Positions 45,081-56,828 are shown, counted from the first letter of the stretch. The stretch is 64,000 nt of DNA from Aspidiotus rigidus (GCA_035079385.1 JAVHKY010000009.1:434001-498000); one strand, 5' to 3'. The notes: a model not told the origin generated them from the letters alone. Numbers and translations are program-made.

Positions 45081-47987
45081 CAGAAGACTGAACTTTATAT
45101 TAATAATAATAGTGATAAAATAATAAAACTAGTACCTACAATGCATTTGCAGCTAGAAAGAAAAAATGAAAATAAAATATTTTAAAATTATATCACAAAA
45201 ATCAGAACGAATAATTCTACAGACAAAACCCTGGTACAAAGAAGCTTAACGTTGTAGTTTTATTTTTCTTCATTTTTTCTATTTTTTTGGTTTTTGGTTT
45301 CGTTCTCTTTTCCATTGTGACCATAATAATGTTACTAATGTTATATGTTCTCACGTTTGGAAACTACGATTCGTCGTGCAGGCAGTCAGGTGGTATTGAA
45401 AGTGTGAATAGATAGTCACGCTGTATGCTTAATGTTCAACGTTTTTGTTGCGACAATCCAGCAAGCGTACGAATCGCGAACTCCGAAGTGTCGAAAGAAG
45501 TAGGTACCTATGTGAGAAATTTACATACAAAACATCGTTTGTTACTTGAACCTTTGGTTTGGAGGAACTCGATAAATTTCGATCTTTCGACGCCCGTTCA
45601 GATGAAACCACGAAATCGAGCAATTAACACGATTTGCAAGGTCGCATCATAATATCTAATTGAAATAGGTACATGTAATTGACGAATTTCAGTGATAGTA
45701 ATATATCGTAAGGTGTGTCATGAGTTAAAAAAAGAGAAGAAATAAAACGGGGTACCTACCCAGATACGCATCATCATGCTCGTAAATACATAATTTACCT
45801 AGTACCTAAATAATATGAAAATTCGGGATTAGCGAGAGAGAAAAGAAAACATTTTTATTGTGGAAGAAACGTGTACGCGACGAAACTAGAATATAGTATG
45901 TAATTCCTGATTCGGACGTAAGTAATACTAAATACTACCGGTATAATTCGTTTTAGGTACGCGTCTTGTTTCTTTTTTCTCTCGCTTCTTCAAATTTGTA
46001 ATCCAATCATCGTTCGTTCGGGTGTGAAAAGATTTGCGTCAAAAAGCAGAACACTGAATACACGTTGAAGACTTAATTTCTTCATTGTAGCTTACGTACG
46101 CACGTATACATACTTACTTACGTAGGTACGCGAATACCTAGGTATGTATTATTTTTGATCGCTGATTTCGCGTGTCAATTTCCAAAACAGCTGGCAACTA
46201 GGTAAACCGTTATCATTATAGTATAACCTCGTCGATATTATCTGTAATATTTTTTCACCCTACGCATTTTTCTATGGGTTACTAAACATCGATACGAATT
46301 AACGAGGTAAAGAAAGAAAAGTAGGATGTTCCAACACCCTCCGTATAAGAATATTAATAACGTTCTTTGAAATGACATCAAAATCGCAGGTATTCCAAAA
46401 ATCTGTTCTATATTTTCTACAACTATTTTGAAAAGGTTTCTCAGAGAAGTAATATAAAAAATACTACGAGCAAGAAAGGAATGGTAGGAGATAGACTTAC
46501 GTTTGCCCGGACTAACCTAACAGAATACGTAAAAGGGGAACAGAGAGGAGAGAACGACTTCAGAATAATGCACTATCTTCGCGCGTATATTATCAAGCAG
46601 TAGGTGTATCAGATTAAATCTTGTCCTTTCTCGTATTAAATACAAAATTCTCAGTGACATGAAATGATTCATATTTTAAAATGCTACCATTATCTACACA
46701 ATGGGATGTACGAGTCATCAGAAGAATCTGAAATAATTCGGTATTTCGTATGCACCCCTGTTTCTTACTCACATAGGTAGGACGTATTACGTATACCTAA
46801 TATAATATGTTTCTGTCCATCAATGCGACTAGCTCACATTTTTGGAAACGTGGGCGTGCGTTTATAAATGTATAAATAACTCTTATTTTATTCATAACGG
46901 ATTTGTTCTGATTCGTGGAATGGAGCAGTATAACAATATTTTATGCAGATTCATACCTGAAGGCGGAAAAAGACGAGAGGACGAGTAATATGATTGGTTT
47001 TTATTCGAACGTAACGTGATACAGATATATCGATAACAAGTAATTTCAATAAATTTTCCCATAACTACTGTTTGTATCGGTTGCCGTGATATTATCAAAT
47101 CTATAATTATTATTGTTTGCTGAAAAGGAGTTGTAACGGGAAAGTGGCAACATTATTTTACTTCACCCCATTTAAAAGAATAGAACAAACAAGCAGCCCG
47201 CAGGAGGCTGGAAGTGCTCGGATGTTGTCAATTATTTGGCTTTTAGCTCCAGCTTCAAAGACATGAAACATGTCAATAAACGAACAAAAAACGTGACTTA
47301 AATGGTTAGAAAAAAGTGAAGAGTATATGTCTCATGTCTCCACCAGTTTTTCGTGTACGGAATACTTTTGTAAAACTAGTGTGGTTCTTGTGAGAAGATC
47401 AAGAATGAGAAGAAGTCAGGAACCCCTCCTATCTTAGGGTGGCCTCTCCTAAAATCTTAAGCCTCGTGTACTAGATTTCAATATTGGCAGAAGGAGAAGA
47501 AGTGATTAAACTGGTATTTTTCCTAAGTATACATAAGGTTTTGATGAAGGTCTAAATCTTCCAAGTCCCAAATGTCATATGGTGCCTTTCCCATCCCTTA
47601 AGTCATTTTGATCCATTGTCTTTTTCTTCTTCTGGGAATGGGTAGTTTAGCATACGAGTATAAATAGCCTAGTGTACAGTAGTTCCCCCTCCAAGTCTTT
47701 AATATAGATTTGTTGAGTACGCAGCGCATGCGCAACAAATTTTATTCTCTATAAAGAAAAAAATTATTCTGGCGTAGCCACATAAATAAAGATCATGTTT
47801 CATTTGACATAAAATAAATTATCAAAGAAGATAATAAATTTTTTGTTATATGTACACGGAAAAATTCTTTCCGCAGTAAAAGAATCAGCGGAAACGCGTC
47901 TTCATACGCAGACTAGAGAAAACTCAGAAGTTATTTTGACTAGTGGCGGTAAACGTGCTGTTATTCTCGCAAGTTGCGGTAACGACG
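45081..47987. other. No gene seen (2.9 kb)
   Basis: AT-rich. 46080-46150 is enriched in TACG/TACT words. Frames at 45425-45652 and 46892-47098 carry no recognisable motif. Probably intergenic. Confidence 0.45.
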
Positions 47988-48159
47988 AATTTTCTGCCAA
48001 TCACATACTTTTACCGACTTTTGGAGGTATTGCATTCTTGCGCACGGTGGAATTTAATTTTTGGTGTGGGATGGGGATGTTTTCTCGGCGTTTCAGAGCG
48101 TGTGGATTACGATTTTAACATTGGATTAAATTCATACATACGTATGTATGTAACGTATG
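47988..48159 (+). mobile_element. Helitron-like 5' fragment (family F), interrupted by the Tigger element
   Basis: CTTTTACCGACTTTTGGAGGTATTGCATTC, written in parts: ACCGACTTTTGGAGGT, ATTGCATTCTTGCGCACGGT and GGATGTTTTCTCGGCGTTTC match 59488-59600. It shares ACCGACTTT with the family A 5' end. It ends with an 18-bp palindrome, CATACATACGTATGTATG (48133-48150), just before the Tigger insertion. Confidence 0.65.
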
Positions 48160-48161
48160 TA

Positions 48162-50295
48162 CAGTAGAAATCACTTACAACGAGCGTCAAGGGACCGGGA
48201 GATTTGCTCGTTCTAACCGATGCTCGCACTATCCGAATTCAGTTACAACGAGGGCTCGCTCTATCAAGTTTTTTTTTCAGGTACAACGAGAACTCATACA
48301 AAGCAATTCAGTCAACAAAAAATTCAACTGTTTTTTCTTATAAACAATTTACAGTAGGTACATACATGTACTTACAAGCATGCATAACATGTTCATCATC
48401 ATCTAAGTTCTAGGTAAATTCATAATACTGTGTGCATATGCTGAACGTAAGTACTGTATCATTATCGGTATCCTATGTACAAATCTCATTTGATTAAAAA
48501 ATTATCCATAAGAGTTTGCTTGGTAGCTTGCATACGAAAATAAGAATCGAGAGCGGAATCTAGCACTTTAATAGCCTGTTGTTCAGAATCTGTGAGATCC
48601 TTAGTCGTGAAAAACGTTTGTAAGAGATGCATAGCAGCGTGTGCCTCCGAAGTAGTTGGCGGAATACCAAAATCTGAATCGGTTTCTTCAGAGGGGGGGT
48701 CATTTTCTTCTTCGAGCACAGAATGCACCAAATCTTCGTCAGAAACTATTTCAGCTACTACTACAGTGTTGTCTATGTCAACAAAATCAGTAGCATTTAT
48801 GTCGCAATTCACAACAGGTAAAAGCTCTTGTAATTCAGCAACTTCATCAGATTGTTCTTGTAGGGGGGTATCTGAAAAACCAGCATGGCTGAAGCAATTT
48901 GCGATTGTAGTTGACTTGACATTGTTCCATGCTTTCGACAACAGAAGAATTGCATCGAGGATTGTGATTTTGGTTTCGACGTTGCGATCAAAATTTTCGA
49001 TAATTTTAAGCACCAAAAACTTTCTGTAAAGTGCTTTAAGCGATCTAATAACACCCTGGTCCATGGGCTGGAGTACTGCCGTAGTGTTGGGAGGTAAAAA
49101 AATTAGTTGAATAAATTTCAATTTCACTTTACAGTGTGCCGGACAGTTATCGACTAGCAATAATATTTTTCTTTTTTTCTTGCGCAGTTCATTATCCCAT
49201 GAAACCAAAATTTTTTCGAAAAGGTATGATGTCATCCATGCTTTTGTGTTATTATCGTAGAGGTAGTGATGACACATTTTTAAAACAACGCGGTTTTTTC
49301 GATTTTCCTATAACCCACAACTTTTTCTTCTCTGTCCCTGACATATTGGCTGCTACAAGGACGGTTATTCTTTCTTTAGAGAGTTTTCCTCCTGCACACG
49401 ACTCACCTCGGAAATGTAGAGTTCTGTCCGGCAGCAGTCTGAAAAAAACTCCAGCCTCGTCAGCATTAAAAATATCATCGTCGCTGTAACCTCTTCGAAT
49501 ATTGGGCCAAACATCACGTAGCCAGTTTTTGCAGACATCAACATCCACAGCAGCAGACTCACCAGAAACTTTTCCAAATGTAATGTCATGTCGTTTTTTA
49601 AAACGTTGAATCCAGGATGCTGAGCAGCTGAAATCTGGTCCTAAATTCAATAATGATCCGCGATGACTTGCTTTCCCTTGCAGTACGACACTATTTATGG
49701 GAATGTTTAATGCACGTTGCTGTTTGAACCACAAAAGAAGTGCACTGTCGAGTTCTGGATAGCTAGCTGATCGAAAACGTTTACTCGATGATATTGTGTT
49801 ACTTGATTCCGCTTTGATTTTTTCTCGGCTCTTCCATATCGTTGAAATTGTTGAGGACCCTGTTTGAAATTCTTTTGCAATCGAAACATTACTTTCACCG
49901 TTTTCTAAACGACACACAATCGCCAGTTTTTCTTCAATAGAAAATTGATGTCTTTTTTTTGACATTTTAAAATAAATTCAGCGATAGGCTTGCACATCCA
50001 CATCAACTAACAAGAATAGTCTCACTAATTCTTTTCATTCTTCCATCTATCAATAAACATGTTCAGACAAGCTCATGAATCTAGAAAAATTCTAGCCATC
50101 CTCGCTGTAAATGATTATTTGTCATCCGTATGCACTGAAATTGGGTTGTTCTAACCGATATCTCGTTCTAAATGAACTCGTTGTAAGCAGTGAATTTTAA
50201 CATTGTTTGTATGGCGTTTACGCCGGGACCGCGCAATTTGGCCGTTCTAGCCGGTTGTTCGTTCTATGCGGACTCGTTCTAAGTGATTTCTACTG
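48162..50295 (-). mobile_element. Full-length Tigger/pogo-type DNA transposon
   Basis: The left end CAGTAGAAATCACTTACAAC and right end GTTCTAAGTGATTTCTACTG are inverted repeats. TA flanks both ends (48160-48161, 50296-50297), the target duplication of the Tc1/mariner/pogo superfamily. Subterminal repeats resemble each other too (GGGACCGGGAGATTTGCTCG on the left, GGGACCGCGCAATTTGGCCG on the right). It is 2134 bp with a single transposase gene on the minus strand, covering about 70% of its length. It sits inside a Helitron-like fragment. Confidence 0.92.
48486..49965 (-). pseudogene. Tigger/pogo transposase, complete but for one frameshift
   Basis: The gene starts at an ATG (49963-49965) with MSKKRHQFSIEEKLAIVCRL, a psq-type helix-turn-helix (residues about 5-50), and a CENP-B-type DNA-binding second helix region (CSASWIQRFKKRHDITFGKV, about 114-133). 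The DDE_1 catalytic domain follows: first aspartate in FNADEAGVF (residue 169), second in LLVDNCPAH, third in MDQGVIRSLK, 30 residues further on. Near 49255-49275 the frame shifts between KPRCFKNVSSLPL and YDNNTKAWMTSYLFE, consistent with loss of two bases. This is the only lesion I see. The C-terminus is acidic (EEENDPPSEETDSDFG) and ends in LIK with TGA at 48486-48488. Family transposases excise and insert the element at TA sites. A relatively recent arrival, judging by its state. Confidence 0.93.
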
Positions 50296-50297
50296 TA

Positions 50298-50394
50298 CTT
50301 TTATTGGTGCGCGAATGTTATCGATTGCTGTTAGGTCGATTTATATCTATGAAATTGAGAATTATTGAAGTTTTATGTTTGCACTAGAGCGAAT
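50298..50394. other. Short interval between Tigger and family G copy
   Basis: About 100 bp with no recognisable feature; may be the continuation of the family F fragment, but I could not align it. Confidence 0.3.
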
Positions 50395-51066
50395 AGGGTC
50401 ATTTTTGGGGCTCTTGCCTCTGGCAAAGCAAGAGCCCTTATGCAATTGCGAAAAAAAAAAAAAAAGTTCTTACCGGAAAAATGTGTTGTGACGTCACTCA
50501 CTCAAGTAATACATACGTTCTCTGTTACTCGAGATTTTATATTTGCATGGCAATTTCTAAATTTCAGGAAGTTTTTCATTAAGACATACATTCTCTGTCT
50601 CTTGAGGTTTTATTTTTTCCTAGCAAATTTTATTTCTCGTACAGTCTTCGTCAATAATGAATATTGATGATAAGGTAATGTATATCGTTTGATTAATACT
50701 GCACGTATTACATAATTATTCTGTGTCACCTATGATTGTTTTTTCATAGCATTTTTCAAATTTTTGGACAGGCTTCAAAAAAGTTTCTTCTTGATACTTC
50801 CTTAATGGTAATATACCTACCGTATGTGCAAATATTAAGTCTCTAAGATTCCAGATCTGAATGGAACAAAGATGCAGACCTCTTGGTTTCCAGATTTTGA
50901 CATAGGAAAAATCGAGATTTCTTGAGCTCTACATCATAATAGGAAAAAAAGCTCTTAATCTTTTGAAAAAAATTAGAAAATACATTTCCGTCACGTAACA
51001 GTCAATTAGAAAAAAAATAACTAAGAGACCCGGACACTGAGGCGCATGGCGACTCAGTCTTGTTTT
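50395..51066 (-). repeat. Interspersed repeat family G, copy 2 (inverted relative to copy 1)
   Basis: Reverse complement of 4811-5590. It has the clean terminal hairpin GGGCTCTTGC (50408-50417), loop, GCAAGAGCCC (50428-50437), then TTATGCAATTGCG and an A-run. Other shared words are TGATTAATACTGCACGTATT at 50690 and GACTCAGTCTTG at 51051-51062. A plus-strand frame here (50365-50667) is not conserved in the other copy. Confidence 0.78.
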
Positions 51067-51889
51067 TTTGAAAATCGGATTGGTAGTTTTTGAGAATTTT
51101 CCATTTTAATTTAGAACAATTCGGAGCGGGGTAAATCGAACGTCAGTTCGTTAACCATCCTGCAAGAATGAATGTTGCTTGTAAAAATGAAGAGTGTTAC
51201 CGACTTGTGCGCGAAAAGTGTTTCTTTCTCAGAAGGGGAGGGGGTTGTAAGTTGTGTATTATCAGTACACGAGATTGAATAAAAAATAATGCTTGGCAAG
51301 TTTTGAAAATGAATTTGTATCATGAAACGATGTCATTTTGCCGTTATGAAGTAATGATTTCATTTTCATTTCCTTTAGTGTGAATAATAATTCTTTCATG
51401 TTTGATGATTGAACATTTTTGACGGATATTCCAATCATTGAAGTGGGAGGTGGAGTGGGGTATTTGTGTGTAGATAACTGATATAGAAGAGTGAATGAAA
51501 GAAAATAATACTTAGAGAGCTTTGCTCATTTGGAAAACAAAGTTTATTAGCTGTTGGAAACAAAAACAATTAAATAATATAATGTAGCCAATAATGAATA
51601 AAATGAAAAAAAAAAGTAGAGATGTAGAAAATAAGGCAGGAAAGGTCGGTTTTGCTTAAGCTTTTTTTCAGTGTACTTATATAAAAAAATATCGGGTAAC
51701 TACACGCAACTGTCTCCTGTATTTCTCTCCTACTCTCACGTCCTGTATTCTTGAGAACCGGATTTTGGTGCTATCTTCTAAATTGCAGCACGTTAGAGGT
51801 GAGTTCTTTTTATTTTCTCAACGTTACTGGAAGTACGGAAATCTTAGAATGTTTGTCTCACTGTCTATAGAAACGCGACTGCGACAACG
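51067..51889. other. No gene seen
   Basis: AT-rich; no repeat or coding motif recognised. Confidence 0.4.
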
Positions 51890-52458
51890 ATGATATGTTT
51901 GTACGCCCGTTATTCGAACGCTTTGACTATTGAGGTGTAGTATTTTTTGAAAGTCTTTATTTTTATCCGGGTAAAGTTCTAGATCAATTTCAACGTTCTG
52001 ACTCCTTCTGGATGGAGTATAACGAGCAAAAAACTAAATGGTAAAAAACGATAAATTCCAACGTAGTAAAACTGCTTCTCACTGTACACGTTGTTCCAAA
52101 TGTTCAAACGCGTTAAACCTCACAGTTCTAAAAATTCAATTATTTACTCATTTTTATGAAAAATTGAAGAGAACAAAAATTGTAGCCCTGGAATTTCCTT
52201 TCAAATGAGTCTAATTTCAGAATCACAGGGGAGAGAGAGAGAGTGTGTGTGTGTGTGTTTGTGTGTGTTCTGTCCATCAATTTCCTTAATCATTGCGACT
52301 GGTAAAATATTGAATTAGTCCGTTTTTTGCTGCAATACAGCCTTTACCTGTCAAGTTAGCTCTTACCGTTGAAATCCAAATATTTACAAAACACAGATAT
52401 CTACTCAACACACAGCTGGCGGTTGGTGGCGCGCCAGAGGCGCGCCGCCAACCGCTAG
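51890..52458 (+). mobile_element. Helitron-like family D, copy 4 (plus orientation)
   Basis: Reverse complement of the family D copies at 28-30 and 60 kb: TTCGAACGC, TTCTGACTCC, CAAACGCGTTAAACC, GAAGAGAACAAAAATTGTAG, TAGTCCGTTTTTTGCTGCAA. It ends with the best-preserved hairpin in the family (about 52420-52455: GCGGTTGGTGGCGCGCC, AGAG-like loop, GCGCGCCGCCAACCGC) and CTAG at 52455-52458. A (GA)n(GT)n microsatellite lies at 52229-52270. The far 5' end with the GACA-type microsatellite is not preserved. Confidence 0.72.
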
Positions 52459-52631
52459 TAGTTTTTATAATTTTATTGACAAACCTCATAAGACACAGTA
52501 CAAATATAAGCTGAGCCAGCTTGCGGCTAAACAGCCCTTCTCAAAGCATCAAAAACACGTACTGAAACACACATACAGTATGAGCAGGAAAACGATGACG
52601 CGAGAAGGAGGGAAGAAAGAATACGACGGAT
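52459..52631. other. Unassigned short interval
   Basis: No recognised feature; may be the 3' flank of the Penelope-like remnant that follows. Confidence 0.3.
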
Positions 52632-53110
52632 TCATGCCCAGAGTAGTAAATATTTCGATAAATTCATCTTCCGGAATAAATTCGTTGAGAAAAACTTCAT
52701 TGTCATTTTTTTATGGCGGACGATTTCAATATTTTCAAAAGCAATGCGTTTTTTGTAGGAACTCTCATTATGGAGCGGAGTAATAGAACCCTCTTTAAAC
52801 TCATGGGTTTTGCGATGTAAGGTGATCAGCAAAAGCAGACTCACCTACAAAATTAGATTTCCAAGCTTCAATATGCTGTTCTTCTTTTATTTTCAGTTGA
52901 CGACTTATTTCACCTCTATAAACACCCTCACACATTTACCCAATTTTATAATCCGTGATTTTCAACCAGCTTATTACTGTCCTACCATGCTTGAACACAT
53001 TTTTACTAATACGAAAGACTGTACCCTTAAGAATGAGTCAAATAGGGCTTATAAAATTAAATTTCAGGATGTGAGGGTATTTATATGTAGGTGAAACCAG
53101 TAAACTCTAT
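52632..53110. pseudogene. Second Penelope-like remnant, GIY-YIG ends head to head
   Basis: Minus strand (about 52945 down to 52660) encodes degraded GIY-YIG nuclease: a VRVFIEVK-like stretch for the FYIGETS region, ITLHRKTHEFKEGS, then SYKKRIAFENIEIVRH, matching YRKRIALENIEIIRH of the 14.5-kb element. Plus strand (52950-53100) encodes the start of another copy facing the other way: FQPAYYCPTMLEHIF, NESNRAYKIKFQDV, then, after a frame change, YVGETSKL, matching RPAFYNPTAVKRLF, SGVYKLECEDC, YIGETSR. Multiple stops and shifts show it is old. The head-to-head centre is at about 52945. No reverse transcriptase remains visible. Confidence 0.75.
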
Positions 53111-53531
53111 CATGTTTAATGTCTATCATAGTGTATGTTAGTTCTGTACTGGTTAATTTTATTGTTATTCAAGTCCAACATACTGTAGTCATTGTCAAGC
53201 TAATTAGCGCTCTATTTTTTTTTAAAGCTAACTAGTTCTCTAGAGTATATTGAATGCTAAGTTGACTAGCTCTCACGGGCTCACAAGCTCTTAGTCCAGT
53301 GAAAGTCCAGTTCTATTCTTTATACGACACACGTTTCGGAATTAGGTAAGTGAAAGACTAGGGTTTCTGAGCCCTTCCTTGCCTACCTCTAGTATATTGT
53401 ACATGTATAGGTCTAGTACATATAAGCTTAGTATAAGCTAGTGGTCATGGACGTACGACTAGACGTATGGACGCAAATTTCGAGATTAGGGAAGAGGTCA
53501 CAGCAAAGACATGAAACGTATCAAAACCCGG
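53111..53531. other. No gene seen
   Basis: AT-rich with CTAGTATA/TAAGCTAG-type words (53380-53445), similar to 11840-12060. Confidence 0.4.
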
Positions 53532-55030
53532 CGCACAGTGGGACAAATCCATCTTCTAGCGTGCCAAAAATAGGAAAAAGTGATGGTGCCATAATAAAGG
53601 GTTAGTCTGGTAGAACGTTTGTGAATACATTGAAAAACTCGAATCGGCGCCGCTCATCGCTAGGGTGACGGCAGAACCGGTTTCAGAATGACGAGAAATG
53701 ATGGTGATGACAAAACAGCTGTTTGACAGAAACATCGTACCAAGTGAAACGCACATGGTTTACTCCTGTTCTGTACTACTATTCGCATGATGCTGATTAT
53801 TTCCGTGATTGTGGATATATTTTCAAGTTCCAAATCCATTTTTGGTTTGTTCCCTCCATAAAAACGTAAGTACAGTGCATAATTATGTATGATATTAAAT
53901 TAGTGCGGTAGTACCAAGTATTATTGGAGTAGTACTTTTTAGCGGGGACGAGCGGAGGTTAACCTACTGGTGCAATTTGTTGCTCAAGATGTCCTCTAAA
54001 CGGAACGCTATCATTTTTTGTCATCTATTGTCCCCTGCCCATGTTACGGCCCCCTGAAACACGAAAAACGTGCTTCATTTTCTACATGTTTTTGCTCATT
54101 ATGCAAGCATTTTTCTCAGTTAGTCCAAAGTTTTTCGTCTCAGTCTTGATTTTTTGATTTCAAAATGATAGAATGAATTGCGTAGTGTAATTTACAAGCA
54201 CAAAGAATAGAAGCTACCAATCTGATGCTTCCTCTTGAGTCTACCAAGTCCGCATAACTCATGTTGCACAGTGGGACGAATCCATATTCTAGCGCCAATA
54301 TGAATTATGCGGACTTGGTAGACTCAAGAGGAAGCATCAGATTGGTAGCGTCTATTCTTTGTGCTTGTAAATTACACTACGCAATTCATTCTATCATTTT
54401 GAAATCAAAAAATCAAGACTGAGACGAAAAACTTTGGACTAACTGAGAAAAATGCTTGCATAATGAGCAAAAACATGTAGAAAATGAAGCACGTTTTTCG
54501 TGTTTCAGGGGGCCGTAACATGGGCAGGGGACAATAGATGACAAAAAATGATAGCGTTCCGTTTAGAGGACATCTTGAGCAACAAATTGCACCAGTAGGT
54601 TAATCTCCGCTCGTCCCCGCTAAAAAGTACTACTCCAATAATACTTGGTACTACCGCACTAATTTAATATCATACATAATTATGCACTGTACTTACGTTT
54701 TTATGGAGGGAACAAACCAAAAATGGATTTGGAACTTGAAAATATATCCACAATCACGGAAATAATCAGCATCATGCGAATAGTAGTACAGAACAGGAGT
54801 AAACCATGTGCGTTTCACTTGGTACGATGTTTCTGTCAAACAGCTGTTTTGTCATCACCATCATTTCTCGTCATTCTGAAACCGGTTCTGCCGTCACCCT
54901 AGCGATGAGCGGCGCCGATTCGAGTTTTTCAATGTATTCACAAACGTTCTACCAGACTAACCCTTTATTATGGCACCATCACTTTTTCCTATTTTTGGCA
55001 CGCTAGAAGATGGATTTGTCCCACTGTGCG
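53532..55030. repeat. Near-perfect palindrome: two 726-bp inverted arms, 47-bp spacer
   Basis: Left arm 53532-54257 and right arm 54305-55030 are reverse complements of equal length, so no gaps are needed. In the parts compared by eye I found two base differences (about 53960 against 54603, and 54211 against 54350). Outer ends read CGCACAGTGGGACAAATCCA and its complement. The 47-bp spacer (54258-54304) carries GCACAGTGGGACGAATCCAT and ATTCTAGCGCC, a diverged copy of the arm's outer end. Each arm holds the same 66-codon frame (53556-53756 minus, 54806-55006 plus), with no recognised family. It could be a foldback transposon, a recent inverted duplication, or an assembly artefact. Confidence 0.95.
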
Positions 55031-55082
55031 GCGCGTTCTTTCTCCCTGAAGACTGAAACGCGACTTCGCGCTATCACATAAA

Positions 55083-55113
55083 GAACGCGTTTTCATTCAT
55101 GTGAACCGAAAAA
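55083..55113 (-). repeat. Solo end of the 8311-8638 MITE family
   Basis: GAACGCGTTTTCATTCATGT followed by GAACCGAAAAA matches the inverted ends of the 8311-8638 element (TTTTTCGGTTCACATGAATA). No partner end is found nearby, so it is a fragment, lying 50 bp outside the big palindrome. Confidence 0.6.
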
Positions 55114-55197
55114 GCCTTTCATTTTACACATGCAAGCTTGTATTTATTAAAAACTTTAAAATAAGTTCCAGCACAACAAGATGAAAAAATGTGAAGT

Positions 55198-56662
55198 AAA
55201 AAAGCTCACGCAGTAGCGTAAGCATCACCGACTTTTCAATAATTTGCTACAAAATAATTTACACATGCCGCCCCCCCCCCCATATCTAAACTTCATTGTT
55301 TCTCAGTTATAAGCTGATTGTGATAATAATAATTTAAGGTATTCCACTTACTCTTCAATTATTCAATTCATTTCTAATCTTTTTAATGGGTACTTTTATA
55401 ATTTCCAAGTACAGGTATTCATGGGAAATAACTCAGAATGGAGTCGACTTATAGCTTTCTCTCCCTATAAGTACATACATTAAACTCTAAATAGAAGAAC
55501 GGAACATGGCTCTATTAAAATTAAAATATAAAACTTAGGTGATTTAGAAGAATCTCAAAGTATTAACCTGACTGTCCATTTCCAAAAATACAGTGAGATA
55601 TTATGAAGTCGATAATGACAAAAATCAAAACATACTGTAGATGAGGAAAATTGAAATGGCCAATGAAACTTCCACTTCTTTGTCTTTACCTAAATTTCAT
55701 TACTCCCGTGTTACTCCCCAGCGTTCAGGCTATGAGCCTATTGCGATAACGTAGAAAAAAAAAAAAAAAAAAATGCCATGCATACCTGCATAACGCAGTA
55801 ATTATAAAATACACGGCCAATTATTCAGTCCATCGCTTACGCGCAACGTTTGTTTAACGTTTCCAATAAACGTCGAATTTTTTCAATCATATATGACTGG
55901 TAATGAGAAGTTTTTACAGCCAATAGGTGTATGATGCTTTATCACGTGGCAAAAAAACTCAAATAAATTGAATAAGCAAGATTTAGCTCTTACGGCTCTG
56001 TACATACTCATATTTTGAGAATTACTCACGAACCACTTGTCCAATCGATACAAAAATTACAGAGCAATAAGATTGAATACACTATGACGTAATGCAGTGA
56101 TATGAAGATAATAAGATTGTTACTTTTTGAGAAAAAACACAAAGAAATTCGAGGAAAATTGAGGATAACTCAACTATTCATCCAATCTCAGAAGAAAATG
56201 CACATGCCCAACTTCAGATAATCTACTACAACTTGACCAAACTTTACGAGAATACAACCGGTAGGTTTTGAGGAGTTCCGTGGACAAAAAAAATCTTATA
56301 TAAGATATATATATGTAAGATCGTGAAATCTTAACAAATCATGTCGATGCAGTGTAAACATTGAATCGAAACAAAAAGTCGAGAGTCCCGTAGGAAATGC
56401 AGGTCAGCTGACTGCTCTCGGAAGATAACCAGATAACTATCGAAATACCTAATAAAGTCTGCATGCAGAAAGAAACCTGCGAGTAGTAGAAGACAAAAAG
56501 AATGCGTGCATTCTTACATATATATAAGGATACCTGAAATTCTTTTATTAGTCTCAGGATGATCTAGGACCTCTAAAACATCGAGAAAATTCTTTCCCCG
56601 GCTTCCCCGTCACAACTGTGTCGGGAGCAATACCTGACTTTTCGTTTGAAAAGTCGGTAAAA
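55198..56662 (-). mobile_element. Helitron-like family A copy (minus orientation)
   Basis: The 3' end (lower coordinates) has AAAAAAGCTCACGCAGTAGC and GTAAGCATCACCGACTTTTC: an 8-bp stem (one mismatch) and the GAAAAGTCG subterminal motif on the minus strand. The 5' end at 56575-56662 is the complement of TTTTACCGACTTTTCAAACG, GAAAAGTCAGGTATTGCTCC and AGAATTTTCTCGATGTTTTA. Shared interior: CAGGTCAGCTGACTGC with GAATCGAAACAAAAAGTCGA at about 56370-56420, found inverted at 37786-37845. C-run at 55268-55281 and A-run at 55755-55773. No coding capacity. Confidence 0.7.
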
Positions 56663-56828
56663 TGTGTTGTCATGAATAAATATTCGAACTCGCCCATTGA
56701 AGTCACAGTTCAAATAGCTATGGATCAAATTCGAACGATTGTATTCTCTTTCTCGCATATTACAGTATTATTTCAGTAAAAAGGTAAAGAAATTTAATCA
56801 TAACTAGGAGGGGGAAACGAAAGGGAAA

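Noticed and set aside
48592..49489. Plus-strand frames of 145 and 117 codons
   Set aside because: Both are antisense to the Tigger transposase.
53556..53756. 66-codon frame, repeated at 54806-55006
   Set aside because: Present twice only because the palindrome arms are identical; no motif, no start context, no evidence of coding.
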